Assembly: GCA_019915135.1 (NCBI GenBank)
Contig: JAHLMK010000020.1
Span: 862,431-926,430, forward strand
Direction of reading: 5' to 3'
Source: Strobilurus pachycystidiatus
Lineage: Eukaryota > Basidiomycota > Agaricomycetes > Agaricales > Physalacriaceae
DNA length: 64,000 nt
The notes under the pieces are model-generated. The model had not been told where the DNA came from. It was given only the letters and a program-made list of their open reading frames with translations, and searched no databases. The translations under genes were made by a program, and so were the position numbers. Below are positions 34,405 through 46,231 of the stretch, piece by piece (positions within the stretch are counted from its first letter, which is position 1; each line of letters begins with the position of its first letter).

Positions 34405-34982
34405 TATCCAAAACCGGAGGTGTGACGTTTCCTGTGCGCCGATAAAAAGATAAAACATACGTATATATCGGATATTGGCTGGCGGACCTTTTTTCGGGAT
34501 GAAAGGGTAAACATACAGAATAAACCAGATAATAGGGTGGCGGACCTGATTTTCAGTTAGAATTGCGGCGCAGTTTGTCAAGACTGGCCACAGATATCAA
34601 TGGGAAAGTTAGAGAGGGGTTTCGGCAGTTATCCGGCAGATTGGCGAGTACGACGTCGACGACAGTGAGAAAGTACGCGAAACCCTGACCCGCTGAGCAG
34701 TAGCGCAGGAAGGGGGGTGGTGTCCGCGGGCGGGCGCTGGATCGATCGTGCTTCTGCGCCTTCCTTTTGCTTCTTTGCTTCTTTGCCCTCCTCACGCTCT
34801 CCTCACCCCCGCGTGTCGCTTTGGGTGCGGCGTTCCTTCGGTGCTGGATGGCAGTGGACTTGCAAGAATGACGCGTCTACCCCGGGTGTCAGTCGCTCAA
34901 TGCGGCTGCTGCCTTTTGATCACTTTCCCTCAAGTTCGCAATCAACTCCAAGTATCTCATTTTCTACGCTATCTACACTCCT
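34405..34982. other. Displaced upstream region, no gene seen
   Basis: Before the KDZ insertion this DNA adjoined the AT-hook/Myb gene start. It should hold that gene's old distal promoter. The motif TGGCGGACCT occurs twice (about 34479 and 34535). Only short open frames are present. Confidence 0.4.
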
Positions 34983-34989
34983 TATATAA
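34983..34989 (+). promoter_or_regulatory. TATA box of the small gene at 35075
   Basis: TATATAA, 86 bp before the ATG, in otherwise GC-balanced DNA. Confidence 0.4.
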
Positions 34990-35074
34990 GCTGTGTGGCC
35001 TCTGGAGCGCTCTTCCCTCTGCTCGAGAGAAGCGCGCAAACACTTTGACGCTTAATTTTCCCTCTCAGCCGGGC

Positions 35075-35377
35075 ATGGCTTCAAACAAAAAAAAACCAAG
35101 TCCCACCCCAAAGAGTGACACTCGGTAGTGTTTAGTGGCTGAGAGAGGTCTTGCTACGAGTCTTGTGTATACGGTCTCAGTTGATTTTTTGTCCAGCAGA
35201 TTCATCACCTCCAGTTCTCCCAATCCCACCAACGCGCTGCCTCTTTGCAAGACGCGCTCGAACGGACGCAGCGCAGCGAAATCGACCCACTTTGACATCT
35301 TGCATCGGGTGACTCACGCGCCCTCGATTGATTTGCCTCGGTATCCGGGAAGGGGGCCGAGTGCTGGATCTCAGTAG
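35075..35377 (+). CDS. Small hypothetical protein, two exons
   Basis: ATG 35075, exon 1 to 35124, intron 35125-35196 (GTAGTG to GTCCAG), exon 2 35197-35377; 76 residues, basic and Ser/Pro-rich (MASNKKKPSPTPKSDTR at the start). A run of nine A in codons 5-7 invites slippage or sequencing error. No family recognised. It could equally be the remnant of a larger gene or of a retroelement ORF1 start. Confidence 0.35.
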
Positions 35378-36762
35378 TGCAGACATCCAGTGACTGTCCG
35401 AACATAAGGTAGGTATTCAAATTTCACGGAGCAGAGGGATGAACTCACTATCAGACCCCGACCAACCGTCTAGGTACGTTTGACGCGTTCCTGGACGTGA
35501 CAGCAGTGATGGGCCTCGACGGCGGGGCGCTGGACTCTGGCTGGACTTGACGCAGAGTCTGTTCAGAAACTTTGCTGATTTCAAAGTCATGTCAATGTTG
35601 GGGTTGAACGACCGACCAAAAGATCAATAGCGATGCTTGAAAGACGCTGGTGCGTTGCCTAACGATAATTGTAGGGTCCCAATAGGGCTAGGAACAAAAT
35701 AAGTACAGATCATAAATGTGGCGCACAGGGAAGAACTTACGATAACCATCGCAGCGCCGATGCCAGAAGCCGCAAGAGCCGAGTTGAACAGGATTGTACT
35801 TGATGGTATGCACGGGCCTCGCCGGCGGGGCGTTCGAGTTGACTCAAGTCCAACCGGAAATGCTGACTTTCAAGTTAGTGGCCATGTTCACGGAACGTAG
35901 AGTTGACCAACTCACCCTACCAATGGTGCCGCTCACAAGAGGCTCGCAGAGGAAACGTGGCACTGATGTTATCAGAGGCCGCGCGAATTCTGGGCTGGGT
36001 CCAATGTAAGTATATATGTTAGCATCAAGGGAGCATAAAAGTGGAGGTCTGCGTACCTTTTGAGCATGCGTGACGTTCGAAAACTCACTTTGAACGGTAT
36101 TAGTATCTTGTTGACAAGATTCAAGATATACATACCTTCTTCGAGTTTCCACCGCGTTGAGTGAGGGCGCTGCCACCGAGCGAGTTCTAGACGTCACAAT
36201 AAATAGTAGGCGAGCGGACAAAATGTGTACTTGTCCATTTGCGTGTTGTCCTTGCGCGCTCGCCGCGTTCTTCTGCACAATTACAGGTTCAACCGTGACA
36301 ATTCAGTAGCAAATCTGTGGAGTGACATGTACGCGCAGCGTGGCGAAGATTCGTTACTGGATGAAGAGAAGACGTCAACAACAATGTAGGATGTCGGCCA
36401 AAGTAACTCACTGTACGGCGTTCAACCTGTGCTTGTAGTCGTTGACCCAACCATATCAAAGGAGAAGGAGCAGGCCGTCGTTGTCCCGATCCTTCAACAA
36501 CAAAAAGGACGGCGCAGTGTGGGTGCTTGACTAATAGTGATGTCAAAGACTTGAATCTGCAAGGTCAGAATGCGTCAATCACACGCACCGGACTTATGGG
36601 AGGCTCCTCGGTGGAGGCGGCTGTTTCCAGAGTTCGGCGTTCACAAGTTAGAGCAAAGAGTGTCCCGATGCGCACGGCTGCTGGACATGATCATGATTTT
36701 TGCCCGACAATACTACAGCATACATCGAACTTCATAGAGTGCCAGGTCAACGTTTCCCATAT
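35378..36762. other. Unresolved region with many minus-strand splice-like sites
   Basis: Several GTGAG/GTATG donors and AG acceptors on the minus strand hint at a short-exon gene (for example around 36140-36050 and 36546-36400), but no combination gave an open frame I trust. The 36527-36946 plus-strand frame overlaps the better-supported minus gene. Confidence 0.3.
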
Positions 36763-37293
36763 TCAAAATATATCTGAGTGGTACCACTGTGGATCATCCG
36801 CACGGTTGAAGAAGGCCTTTGCTTTGGCTATGTACTCCATGTCCTTCGCTAATGCCAGCTCACCTCGCGTTCTGTTGGTTGTAATCTGTACGCGATATGA
36901 TGGGGCGTCGATATTTGGGATGGGTTCCGAGATAATCCTATGGTAAGCTCTAAGTCAAGACACCATGAGTTGAGATTACAGGCAGTATGGTGTGGCGGAC
37001 GTACGTGAGACCCTCTTTCTGCCAGTCATGTGCCCATCTTGCGGAAGAATGGCGCCAAGCCGCCACAAAATCTTGGTCGAGTTCCTCACAGATAGGCTTT
37101 GCAGTAAATTGCCACCCAAGTACATATTTAGGAACGAGAGCCCGCTTTGAGTTGCGATGGTTGGCACACGGTATTCCTTTGTCCAATGCAATTTCCAAAG
37201 GAAAGCCGTGAGGAGACGTGCTCGGATCCCTAAAAAGCGTGAGACTTGGCGGACACGGACCCTATGTGCAACTCACTTGTTCATGCGGCCCAT
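36763..37293 (-). CDS. Hypothetical protein, 142 residues, three exons
   Basis: ATG 37293. Exons 37293-37277, 37229-37005 and 36949-36763; donors GTGAG and GTACGT, acceptors TTTTAG and ACTTAG; phases 2 and 2, all consistent. The product contains FPLEIALDKGIPC, YVLGWQFTAKPICEELDQDF, WRHSSARWAHDWQ and GELALAKDMEYIAKAKAFF. It is rich in Trp and charged residues, with no membrane segment or signal peptide. Family unknown. It starts 187 bp from the divergent gene at 37481, so the two may share a promoter. Confidence 0.55.
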
Positions 37294-37480
37294 GCTGTGA
37301 TTTGCAGCTAGATATAGGGTTGTTGTTGTCGTGTACGTGGTGGTGGTTCAAGGAAAACCCAACTCGAACATGTGGTTCACGTGTCAGTGTGATTGATGAT
37401 CGGCTGTGACGGCAAACCCCGGTCTGCCTGAGGTCTTGCCAGGTGACTCCAGGTCCACAGGGAGCGAGTTCTAGTCAACC
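37294..37480. promoter_or_regulatory. Short divergent promoter region between two genes
   Basis: The 187 bp between the ATGs of the 37293 (minus) and 37481 (plus) genes must hold both promoters. No clear TATA box; one TATAT stretch near 37313. Confidence 0.35.
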
Positions 37481-38716
37481 ATGGTATGTCCAATACTCTG
37501 GAAGCTGATTCAATCTAACCCAAGATCCTAGTGGACGCCACACTGGATTAGGTCGATCCATGATGCTCTTGGAATTACGTACAGTGGCACTTACAACAAA
37601 CGTCGCCTCGAAAACCCCGTTTACGGTGTTTGGATCCCCTTGCTGGCCAACATCACCCACAACTTGCGAGATGATGGACAGGCGCCGCTGCTTATCATGC
37701 CGCAATTCTCCATCTACACTACAACATCGGACTCCGAAACGCCTGCTGACGAGGACGAGGCCGAGGATGATAATGACTGGTTATTGGAATCCCTCGCTCC
37801 CGGAGATACAACAGCTGAGACCGTTGCCGAGCCTACTGCCCGCGGCGTTGCTCTGGATCTTTGTCTCCTCCTGCCAATGGTAAAGATGCGCACTGGAAGC
37901 AGTGACATGGGACGCATTCATGAACCCCTCGACTATCTCGGCATAAACCATATCCCTTATCGTAAAGTCCGTGTCATCAGACTCGACGTCCCCTGCATAG
38001 TCGAGCTCAAAAGACCTCCATCACGACATCCGCGCACTGCGGCGGAATGGTTGAAAGAGCTCTGGGACCTTCTTTCGTACGCCCAACTTCAGTCGGAACA
38101 CCAGGCGCACTGCCTGTTCTCCACTCTCCGCTATGCCCATCAGGACGAGGTTATTTTGATTGCTGGTGCGGGAGAGTGGTTCCGCTGGAGGGTTTGCAGG
38201 CGAGATGACGTCTTTGCCGGTCATGAGGTGTTCAACTTTGTCGAGTATCGAGATTGGGTGGCACGTATGGAGCTGGCACTGGATGAGGATGATGATGAGG
38301 AAAGCGACGATGAGGGCGAAGGCGAAGACGAAGTTGCCATGTCGTCTATCCCCAACCAGCTTCACCGGCCTGGAGACGCCAAGAAAGCACTGCAGAATGC
38401 CATCGAGGAGCAGCAGACTTCCCGCCGTGAGCGCGCCATCGGGCGTGCTCAGCAGAAAATTGTATCGGAGGATGCTGCGAGCGAGCCACCTAGTGCTGTT
38501 CTAGACGGGCCACTATTCTCCGAAGAGATCATCAGCCAAACCATTTTTTCCCTCGGTATCCCACATATCCTCCACGTTCAGGATCCTGCTGGTGATCCTG
38601 AGGACAAATATCGACAATGGTCCGGCTTGATGCAGCTTGGTACCGACACAGCCCAGCACCACTTGGAAGCAATCCAGCGGCGATTGAAGATGGCGTTGGA
38701 TCCTGATCAATCGTAG
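37481..38716 (+). CDS. Hypothetical protein, 395 residues, with an ELK motif
   Basis: ATG 37481 is followed at once by a GTATGT donor, so exon 1 is the start codon alone. The intron is 37484-37531 and exon 2 37532-38716. An in-frame TAG lies 6 nt before the ATG, which supports this start. The protein opens WTPHWIRSIHDALG. It has acidic stretches (ADEDEAEDDND near residue 88, ALDEDDDEESDDEGEGEDE near 257) and a block DYLGINHIPYRK … CIVELKRPP near 155-185. The V-E-L-K sequence resembles the (D/E)xK end of PD-(D/E)xK nuclease folds, but that is a weak guess. Family not recognised. Confidence 0.65.
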
Positions 38717-41700
38717 CAAAGTATTTAGGATTTTGGGAGAATTGATTTCATTTTATCTGTGTTGGCGACGAGTTCTATCCTTTTGGGCCCGTTCCGGCTG
38801 CGAGAATTGGATGACTAGCGAGCATACGCGTACAGTCCCGTAACTCGCGTTGAACTGCCGCCACCGCCGCCCTCATCTGAACGAGGAGAGTGGACTTTCA
38901 CCGTAACGTGCAGAGGCAATAAGCAAAGCAATATTGACAAGAGCACCTTGCACGTCTTCGCTCAAGCCACACAAAGAAAGGGAGATGTAACCATGTATAT
39001 TTTAGATCAAAAACGCACATTCTAAACTGAAAATGGGGAAAATAGGAGCCATGAGAGGGAGATCGTGACATCTGTGAGTAATGCGGCAGTGCGAATGTGG
39101 CGACGACATGAACGGCGTTTAGCCAACCGCCCCTCCTCCTTCTCCTTCCTCTGCGGCGCGACTGACCGGCCCATGTTCATCTCGCGCGGGTACTTGGTCT
39201 TTCTTGGAAGGCTTGAGACTCTTGGTGGGGTGTGAGTATGGCATATATGGAATGGATGACAAAAAGGCGGAACGGCAAGAGGTATGCGGCCATGCACGGC
39301 CCCCGAAGAATCATACTCACCTGGAACGAACATAACAACGTCTCGTGGACCTGATCAATTGTCAGACTCCCTACAAAAATTCGGCACAACCGTATTTCCG
39401 CGCGGATAAAGCGTCGCCAAATGCCGTGTGGCGAAGACCAAAACGAAGAACTCGTACTCGTCCTCGACGATCTGCGAGGTATTTGATCAGCGACCTGACA
39501 GTGGCAGTCAAGGAATGGGATCGATGAGCAATACAGCCACGCCAGAGACGACGATGTGACGACGACATTGACAAGTGCGCATCAAGCCACTCACGGATGA
39601 GAGAGTCCGGCACTCACCTGCGCGACATATCAAATCCATATCATCGAGTATCTCGATACGATGTCCGATCCCTACAAAAAACACCTAGAGTCGTCACGGT
39701 CACTCTGACCTGCCGGCGCGGTGACGTTGGGGTCTGACCATAGGAGATCGCAAAGAGATCTGCATTTGGGGCTAAGCTCATGAGCGGCGACGAGAGGAAG
39801 AAAAGGGCCTACGGCTCAAGAATAAAGAACATAGAGTGAGATAGGAATTCTGCGCGAAAGAGAGCATCACTAGATACGGCGAAGAACTTGTACCCGCCCT
39901 GCGAGGTATTTGGTTAATGATCTGACAAAGCGGCAGACGGACTCGAAAGGCCGTTCAGAGAAAAAGGGCGACTCCAACGCCGCGGGAGTGGTGAACATTG
40001 GCTGCACGCCGAGAGCAACATGAGCGGAAATGATGGCGCGGGCGCCGCCGCAATCAACCCACGTCAGGCCGGTCGAGAAAAGGGCGGTCTCGTTAACAGA
40101 GCAAGGGGAGCGGACGGCGTGTAGAGTCAATACGAGAAGACGAAGACGATCACTGTCGACGTCTGTAGACAAGATACTGTTTAGTCGATAATGCGGATGG
40201 AAAGAAAAATGTAAACGCACCCCAAGGCGGTGGGAATTAGTCGTAGTACGCCATTACCGAGTTGTCAGCTACCATCCTCTGGATCGTTAAACAAGTCAGG
40301 GGAAAGCAGGTGACGACAGTGAAATAAAAATGGGCGAGGGAAGCGAAGAGGTCATGGGCCGGGGTGTAGGTTTGGCTGCTACATGGCGGAAAAGTGGCGG
40401 CGAATCCATGGACCACGCAAGGTCTAGCCAGATGCCCTAGGGGGCGGACGATCGGGATGTCAACGGCGGGGGAACGGAGGATGGGGACAACGCATATACG
40501 GATGCAATTTCAGCGACGACCTTGAGTCGGGGCGTGCTGTGTTGAGCAGATGTGGGTGGGTGCCTCATTGGAGGGCTTAACCCGCGCGTAGATATAGATC
40601 TACAGACAGATCAGCGATGCAAATAGAGGCGTCAGGGCAGAGCTGGCGCATCCAAACGAAAAAAAAAGCTGAACACACCTTTTGCGAGCGCCCGCCCCCA
40701 GACGGCGTACCCGGCTAAGTTGACGGACCCCAACCACGTACCCCGACCACGTACCCATCCATCTGTGGGGCGGGGAGTCGCTACCATCGTCGTCCTCGTC
40801 GTCCAATGGCGTGGTCGTCGTCATCCCGCAGCCCCTAGACCGGCCTGGAATGCGTGCTGCCCACATTGCTGGGGATGACGTGTCTTGTTCAAGTCCGTTG
40901 CCGCGGTAGCCAGCTCCGACGACACGGCGCTGTAAAAAACGCATAGTGCAGTGCGCGACGGCGGCCTGGAATAGGTAGAGACGCAAGACTTGCATCGAGC
41001 AAGTCATGGTCGGATGGCAAGTCGTGCAAGCTAGCACAGCCAGAGCACAGCCACCAATCAGCATTGATCGCAGCGCAAAACCCAGCTTGCTAAGTTGCTC
41101 TGAGTCTCTGCCATCCCTCAGCAACCTCATATACGGACGCCGCGCCAGCTGCGCCGACTCCTTCTCAACGCCGCCGTTCCTTCCGTATTTGCGACGTGGC
41201 ACAACACCAGCTGAACATCGGACTAGCTGAACAGCTTACCGAGGGTTTTAGCGTTTACTTACGCCTTCAGAGCGTGGATCCTTGGGTATCGTAGAACACA
41301 TGGACTAAACTACCCTTTTGCGTCCGTAAAGTATTATTTACACGCTCATACAATGCTCACAACCGCGAAACGAGGCGATTTCGGGGTTGGCCCCGGGTCA
41401 ACGGACCTGGTCCCCGAGGTACCGATCAGAATCTGACATCACCACCTGTCGAGCACCCCATAACTCGAGAACGCCAACAGATATGGACAGACTGCCAACG
41501 CAGGAATGTAGACAGAAGCCGAATGAACACATTAGTGTCAAAAAAAACGACGAAATTTCGGGTGGATATAGTTAAACGCGTAAAGGTGCCCATCAAAGTG
41601 GCAATGGTCCATTACCGATCAGGTATAAAGCTAAGGTTGTGGAGGACGAGTACGAGCTCGTCAAGTGGCATTCAATGGCAGGGCTCTCCGTGCCGAATCG

Positions 41701-42405
41701 CTGTGGGGAGCTTGCAATGCTGAGGCTATGCTGAGCGTCGACGAGACGCGTTCATTTCCAGGTGAGTGCACAGTCAGGGCAAGGTTGGGGTAATGTCATC
41801 CATGGCGATAGGTGCGTTGACGTCTACCGTCAGGCACGGCTGCCCGTCATTGATGCGTTTGAACTCACCGCTATCTTAGCCATGGTCGTTGTGTGACTCG
41901 ATTTCTGTTCGTCGAGCGTCGAGCGTCGTCCGCCGTTCGCCTTCCCGTCAATCACGCCACATTAACCAGGCTTACACCGCATACTCAGATAGTAAAAGAA
42001 GAGGAAGGGGCGGACGGGCTTGTCGCCGTCCCTCACAGTCGTACCGCTATCAATCACGGCTCAGAGTTTTCACCGTGTACGCGTATATAGCGTCAAGAAT
42101 GTGAGATTTAATGTTCAGCGCAGTCTCGTATGACATTCGTCCAACCCAGGACAACGAGGGACGGTAGAGACTCAGGAGCGTGTCTTGTAAACGTTTCCAA
42201 AAGCGTCATGAGTGAGCAAGTCATATACGACTCCTCCATGTCGTTCTCGGGTCGCATAACCTGTGGCGAAACAGCCAGGATCCGGTCAAAAAGCTGCCAC
42301 GCAGTCAGAGGTAGTGTGGGAATTCCGCCTCCTTTTGCATGATTGCTTGACCCAATCATCGCGTCTTGGTAAGTGCCTCGACTTGTGCGGTTTTTAGAAT
42401 GAAGG
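38717..42405. other. Gene-poor region, no confident gene
   Basis: Two minus-strand frames share a motif (SLIKYLADRRGRVRVL at about 39500-39440 and SLTKYLAGRVQVL at about 39920-39880). The DNA around them is a diverged duplication about 436 bp apart, so they may be remnants of tandem exons. A 200-residue minus frame at 41202-40600 lacks an ATG start and has one hydrophobic stretch. I support no complete gene here. Confidence 0.35.
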
Positions 42406-43194
42406 CTAAATGTCTACGGATGTAGGACTGCTATCATCCGATTCCCATTCTCCCGGTAGGCTCCGCAGTCTTCGCAAGGCGTCTCGGTGGATTCCATACA
42501 CGTCTATCTTTGTTCTTCTGTGGGGTTCTGGGTTCTCTTGATTTGCCCCACTCCCCCTCGTGACTGTAGCTGTCTTTGCCCTGAAGTTCACTCTTACACA
42601 ATGCAGAGAACTAGTGTCTTCATCGACCGCTTCCTTTTCTCCCCGAGCCACGTCCACTTTTCCGCTTTTTCGCTGAACTAAGAAAACGGCGACGAGGCAC
42701 TCATCGACATAGGCGCTTCGTGTAACAGGTTCAATATATGAGCATTCCGGCGGCGCGTGATGTTGAGCCGAGGTCTGGCTTCCTTTCGAAGAACGATTAA
42801 CATAAATATGTAGAGGGCATACTACATGGTTGAGGGTAGAGTTACGCGCACATGACATATACCCTAAGTAGTTTACACGATGGTTTAATGATTTTGATGA
42901 ATATATACTTATCGGTTGCCTCTCGTCCGATGACCTGAGCTGTTGAGGTAGGTAGAACTGTCGCGTAAGCTCAAAACTGCTGATCACTCGGTATTCGGTC
43001 GCTACGTGCCCGAGTTTCAGAAAAGACAAATTGGGGCCTCTGTCGTGGACTGCATATCTTCGTGCACCTCTGCCAAGATGGAGCTGAAACAACCGGGTAT
43101 TACCAGCCCCCAGAATGCGACGCATAAGTAGTGGATCTTCTCTGTCTATGCTCGGGAAAGAAAGGGATGAACGGCATGCTGCATTCTGTCCCAT
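42406..43194 (-). CDS. Open frame of 262 codons, doubtful gene
   Basis: ATG 43194, uninterrupted to 42406. The product is Arg/Ser-rich (GAGNTRLFQLHLGRGARR, KIDVYGIHRDALRRLRSLPGEW) with no recognised domain. In a genome where other genes have an intron every 100-200 nt an intronless 789-nt frame is unusual, so it may be a chance open frame. Confidence 0.3.
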   Translation of the reverse strand: MGQNAACRSSLSFPSIDREDPLLMRRILGAGNTRLFQLHLGRGARRYAVHDRGPNLSFLKLGHVATEYRVISSFELTRQFYLPQQLRSSDERQPISIYSSKSLNHRVNYLGYMSCARNSTLNHVVCPLHIYVNRSSKGSQTSAQHHAPPECSYIEPVTRSAYVDECLVAVFLVQRKSGKVDVARGEKEAVDEDTSSLHCVRVNFRAKTATVTRGSGANQENPEPHRRTKIDVYGIHRDALRRLRSLPGEWESDDSSPTSVDI

Positions 43195-43834
43195 ACGTAA
43201 ATCGTCCTACTCTGGTGGAAATGGCGTGATCCAGATAGAAAGACATGGCGCCGTCTGTTTCGATCTAGTCAGCTTACAAAGAGAAGCCCGATGGCGACGA
43301 AGACGTACACGAAACCATCAGGTTGACAGACTGATCCCCCTTCTTTACCCAGCGTCTCCTTGAGCTGGGTGAAAAGCCAATCGCCAGCTGCGTAGCCGCC
43401 AACAAGCAGAACAGTCTATGACGATGAAGCCGCGCGGACGATGTGCGTAAGTTTTTGACCGATATGAGGGAAGAAGCTTCATGCCGTTGAGCACGAATAT
43501 CATTCAGTATGGCCTGCAGAGAGGATTTGAATGCCTCTGCAACAGCGGTTCTGAGTACCATAAGCATAGGCACAGAAACAGGGACGTTTAGGTGGTGGAA
43601 TGGCATGAAGAGGTGTCGGGTCTTGCAGTTGGATATTCATTCCCACTGCACTGCAGAGTATGGTGGGCCTGGTATGCGGCTGCGGAGACGTGTTTTGTTG
43701 ATGGCACGATTGTCGCTGTCGTCTGTGTTGTTATCTACGCGAGGACTGACTTCATAATTAAACAGAAGAAGGCTTCTGCCATGATCAGTCACTGTCGCCG
43801 TTGTATGGACGGTGACTCCAGTCAGCTCACTCAT

Positions 43835-44210
43835 TCAGACAGTCGTCCGCGCGGCGGTGAAGTTCAAACTAGGTGATAGAATGTTATCACTGTCTTGACT
43901 GTGAGATGATCCTTGACCGAATCTTGGAATTTGAGTGTACCACCCTACGCTGGGCGTCCGTATCCGATAGGCGCATTTGAAAGGGCTGACTGAGCAAAGG
44001 CTCGAGTCGAAGAGCGGTGTTCGAGGGATTGTCAGGCGAGGTGCCGCAAGATCGAGTACCCAGAACGTAGAATACTTTTGAAAGTAGTAATTGGCAGCCT
44101 CTGTTACTCACGTAGCAAGGAAATTGAAGAGAGCTTTCTTCTGATATCGTTTGCTCGAAAGATTTGTCTTGAAGACATCCAGGATACAGCGCAATGCGAG
44201 CGGGCTCCAT
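43835..44210 (-). CDS. Small hypothetical protein, 112 residues, two exons
   Basis: ATG 44210, exon 1 44210-44112 (33 codons, MEPARIALYPGCLQDKSFEQ), intron 44111-44075 (GTGAGT to AAAAG, 37 nt), exon 2 44074-43835 containing STFWVLDLAAPRL and SVGWYTQIPRFGQG. No known domain. The intron is short even for this locus; reading through it also stays open for a while in another frame. Confidence 0.42.
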
Positions 44211-44462
44211 CGCCTCCCACGCCTCTAGACAGTTAGCTCAGCTTGCGACGATCCACTGATTCCCATCGATTTAGTTCTGCTTAACCGTCTACGCTGATTC
44301 TGGGGTCTTGTGAGGTAGCGTGGCGAAGCGCCGGTGCTATTCAGAGAAGGTGGTATTCGTGGTTGTATTAAAAAGTACTTATATCAGCTTCAGGGTTGCT
44401 AAAGTCAATCAATCAATCAATTGCGCGACCCTTTAAGTTCTAACTTGTTCTTGTACGACGAC

Positions 44463-44884
44463 ATGCCCCCTGGCGTCGAGGTAAGCACTCAAAGAAAGAA
44501 GAAATATCAATGCTCAGTTCTTTCCTCTGGATCCCAAGATATATGTCGAGACCGATGTGGTTGTGACGGATGCCCCACAGTCATTCACCATTAGACTACC
44601 GACATTCTGCTCACGCGGTCGCTCTTTGAATGGTGTGTGATAAGTGTCAATCTCGCTCAGATGTCGACTGAGAACCAGTAGAATCCGAATTTGACTATGC
44701 GGTCCGGCAGGAGCGAGAAATCGAAAAAGCTGCTACAATTGCAGCAACGACGTTTCGCGCTTCATACGTGACGGCGCTCAAAGAGGCACACCAAGTGAGG
44801 CCTCGAGTAAGGGAAGAGGGAAAAAGAGAACATACTGCATGGAAGCAGGGAAAGAGACTAGTTCGCTTCTTTTGCTCAAAATGA
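44463..44884 (+). CDS. Small hypothetical protein, 94 residues, four exons
   Basis: Exons 44463-44480, 44518-44632, 44679-44794 and 44849-44884; all three introns GT-AG, 37-54 nt, phases 0, 1, 0. The peptide starts MPPGVE and contains FFPLDPKIYVETDVVVTDAPQ and a charged helix, YAVRQEREIEKAATIAATTF. No family recognised. The exact fit of four exons argues for a real gene, but no homology was tested. Confidence 0.5.
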
Positions 44885-45246
44885 CTTATCCCCTATTACC
44901 AGTCCATCAATCTCGTAAGGATTGTCTGGGGCCATTCGCCGTCGTGAACACTTCTTTCTATCCCTTTGCAGTTTGTTGAGATACACCTGGGATATGAATA
45001 TTGTGAATCAGAGTAAATTCAGCACTATTGGTACGCGTTCAGTTGCGTACGGTTCCCTTTCCTTAAGACCAAGAGGAAATCAGACCCGCAAGGTCCAGCC
45101 TGGGTATCGCGACCCTGGCGTTTGCGCCCGAAAAGGCAGGAGGGCGAGTGTGAGCATGTGGTCATGATGTCATGTTGGTTCCCTTCGACCGCCAATGTTC
45201 CTGTGGACTGCTGTGTTGTCCTGACTCACATGAGACAATAACCGCC

Positions 45247-45253
45247 TATAAAT
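45247..45253 (+). promoter_or_regulatory. TATA box of the gene at 45307
   Basis: TATAAAT in CGCCTATAAATTCGG, 54 bp before the ATG; the best-placed TATA box in this part of the window. Confidence 0.5.
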
Positions 45254-45306
45254 TCGGCGCCGACTTGGTGCTCTTCTACCACCTACTCGGCCACGCACTC
45301 TCCCTG

Positions 45307-45956
45307 ATGTCGTCCCCCCCGAACACGTCCGCCGCGCTCAGCGCTGGGCCGCACACTCCACCAGACTCGCCTGCCCAACATTCGTCACTCCCGCCCGAGC
45401 CCGGCGCTCCCAATGCCACCAGAATCGCGCGTCCCGATGCGCAGGTACCTAAATCCACCCTACGATGGGACGACACTCATACTATGACGAAATACCAATG
45501 TAAGGACTACGATCCCTACTTGTTGGAAGACCTCAAGGACCGTGTCTTCCTCGATTACGACAAATTCGCGGAGCGGGTTCTGCACGTACCTTTCCCCACC
45601 GGCAACACGCCCACGGCGCCATTCCGTATCGACGACCAATGCAGGCGCGCAAAACCTTTTGTGTACCATTACTTCGTCTGTAGACGAAGGTGTAGAATAA
45701 GGTTGATAAGTAAAACACCAACTTGTAGAAGTTACGGAATTCGGATGACATTTACGCGTCTAAAGTACGCCACCCAAGCAAGCATATCTTCCTCCGTCAC
45801 AAGCATGATGCCCCTCAAACTCTCTATCAAGAACTTCGTTTCATGTATTTTGAATGTCTACCTTTTCCACCTTGGCATACTGGTTTGACTTATCCTTCTC
45901 CGTCTGGGCGATATCTGCAATCGTTTCAGACGATTCAACCAATTCACGATACGTAG
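45307..45956 (+). CDS. Hypothetical protein, 193 residues, two exons
   Basis: ATG 45307, exon 1 to 45660 (118 codons), intron 45661-45728 (GTGTAC to TTGTAG), exon 2 45729-45956. Exon 1 begins Pro/Ser-rich (MSSPPNTSAALSAGPHTPPD) and then becomes ordered (YDPYLLEDLKDRVFLDYDKF). Exon 2 reads HPSKHIFLRHKHDAPQ and ELRFMYFECLPFPPWHTG. No recognised domain. Reading on without the splice also stays open to 45888, so the intron is an inference. The length is small and a further 3' exon is possible. Confidence 0.45.
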
Positions 45957-46231
45957 TAAGGTGATAATACGTGGCATGATAGCCTAAAGAGGGACATGAG
46001 AGACAATTTTGAATATTCAGCGCGACAACGGACTTCGAATGAAAACTCTCTGCGTGAACCTGACCAGAGCGGGGGTTCTTGCAGGACACATGCATGTGTG
46101 ATGGTCGTTATTGAACGGACGTGACAATGCTATTAGCTCACGTCGTGTCCAGGCAGAGTCAGTTTTACATGACTGCGACCATAGATTAGACTAGGCAGAA
46201 GGCAGAAAGAATACGTACGCGGCAGTGCGCG

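Noticed and set aside
40600..41202. 200-residue membrane protein on the minus strand
   Set aside because: No ATG at the start, one weak hydrophobic stretch, and composition like translated GC-rich non-coding DNA.
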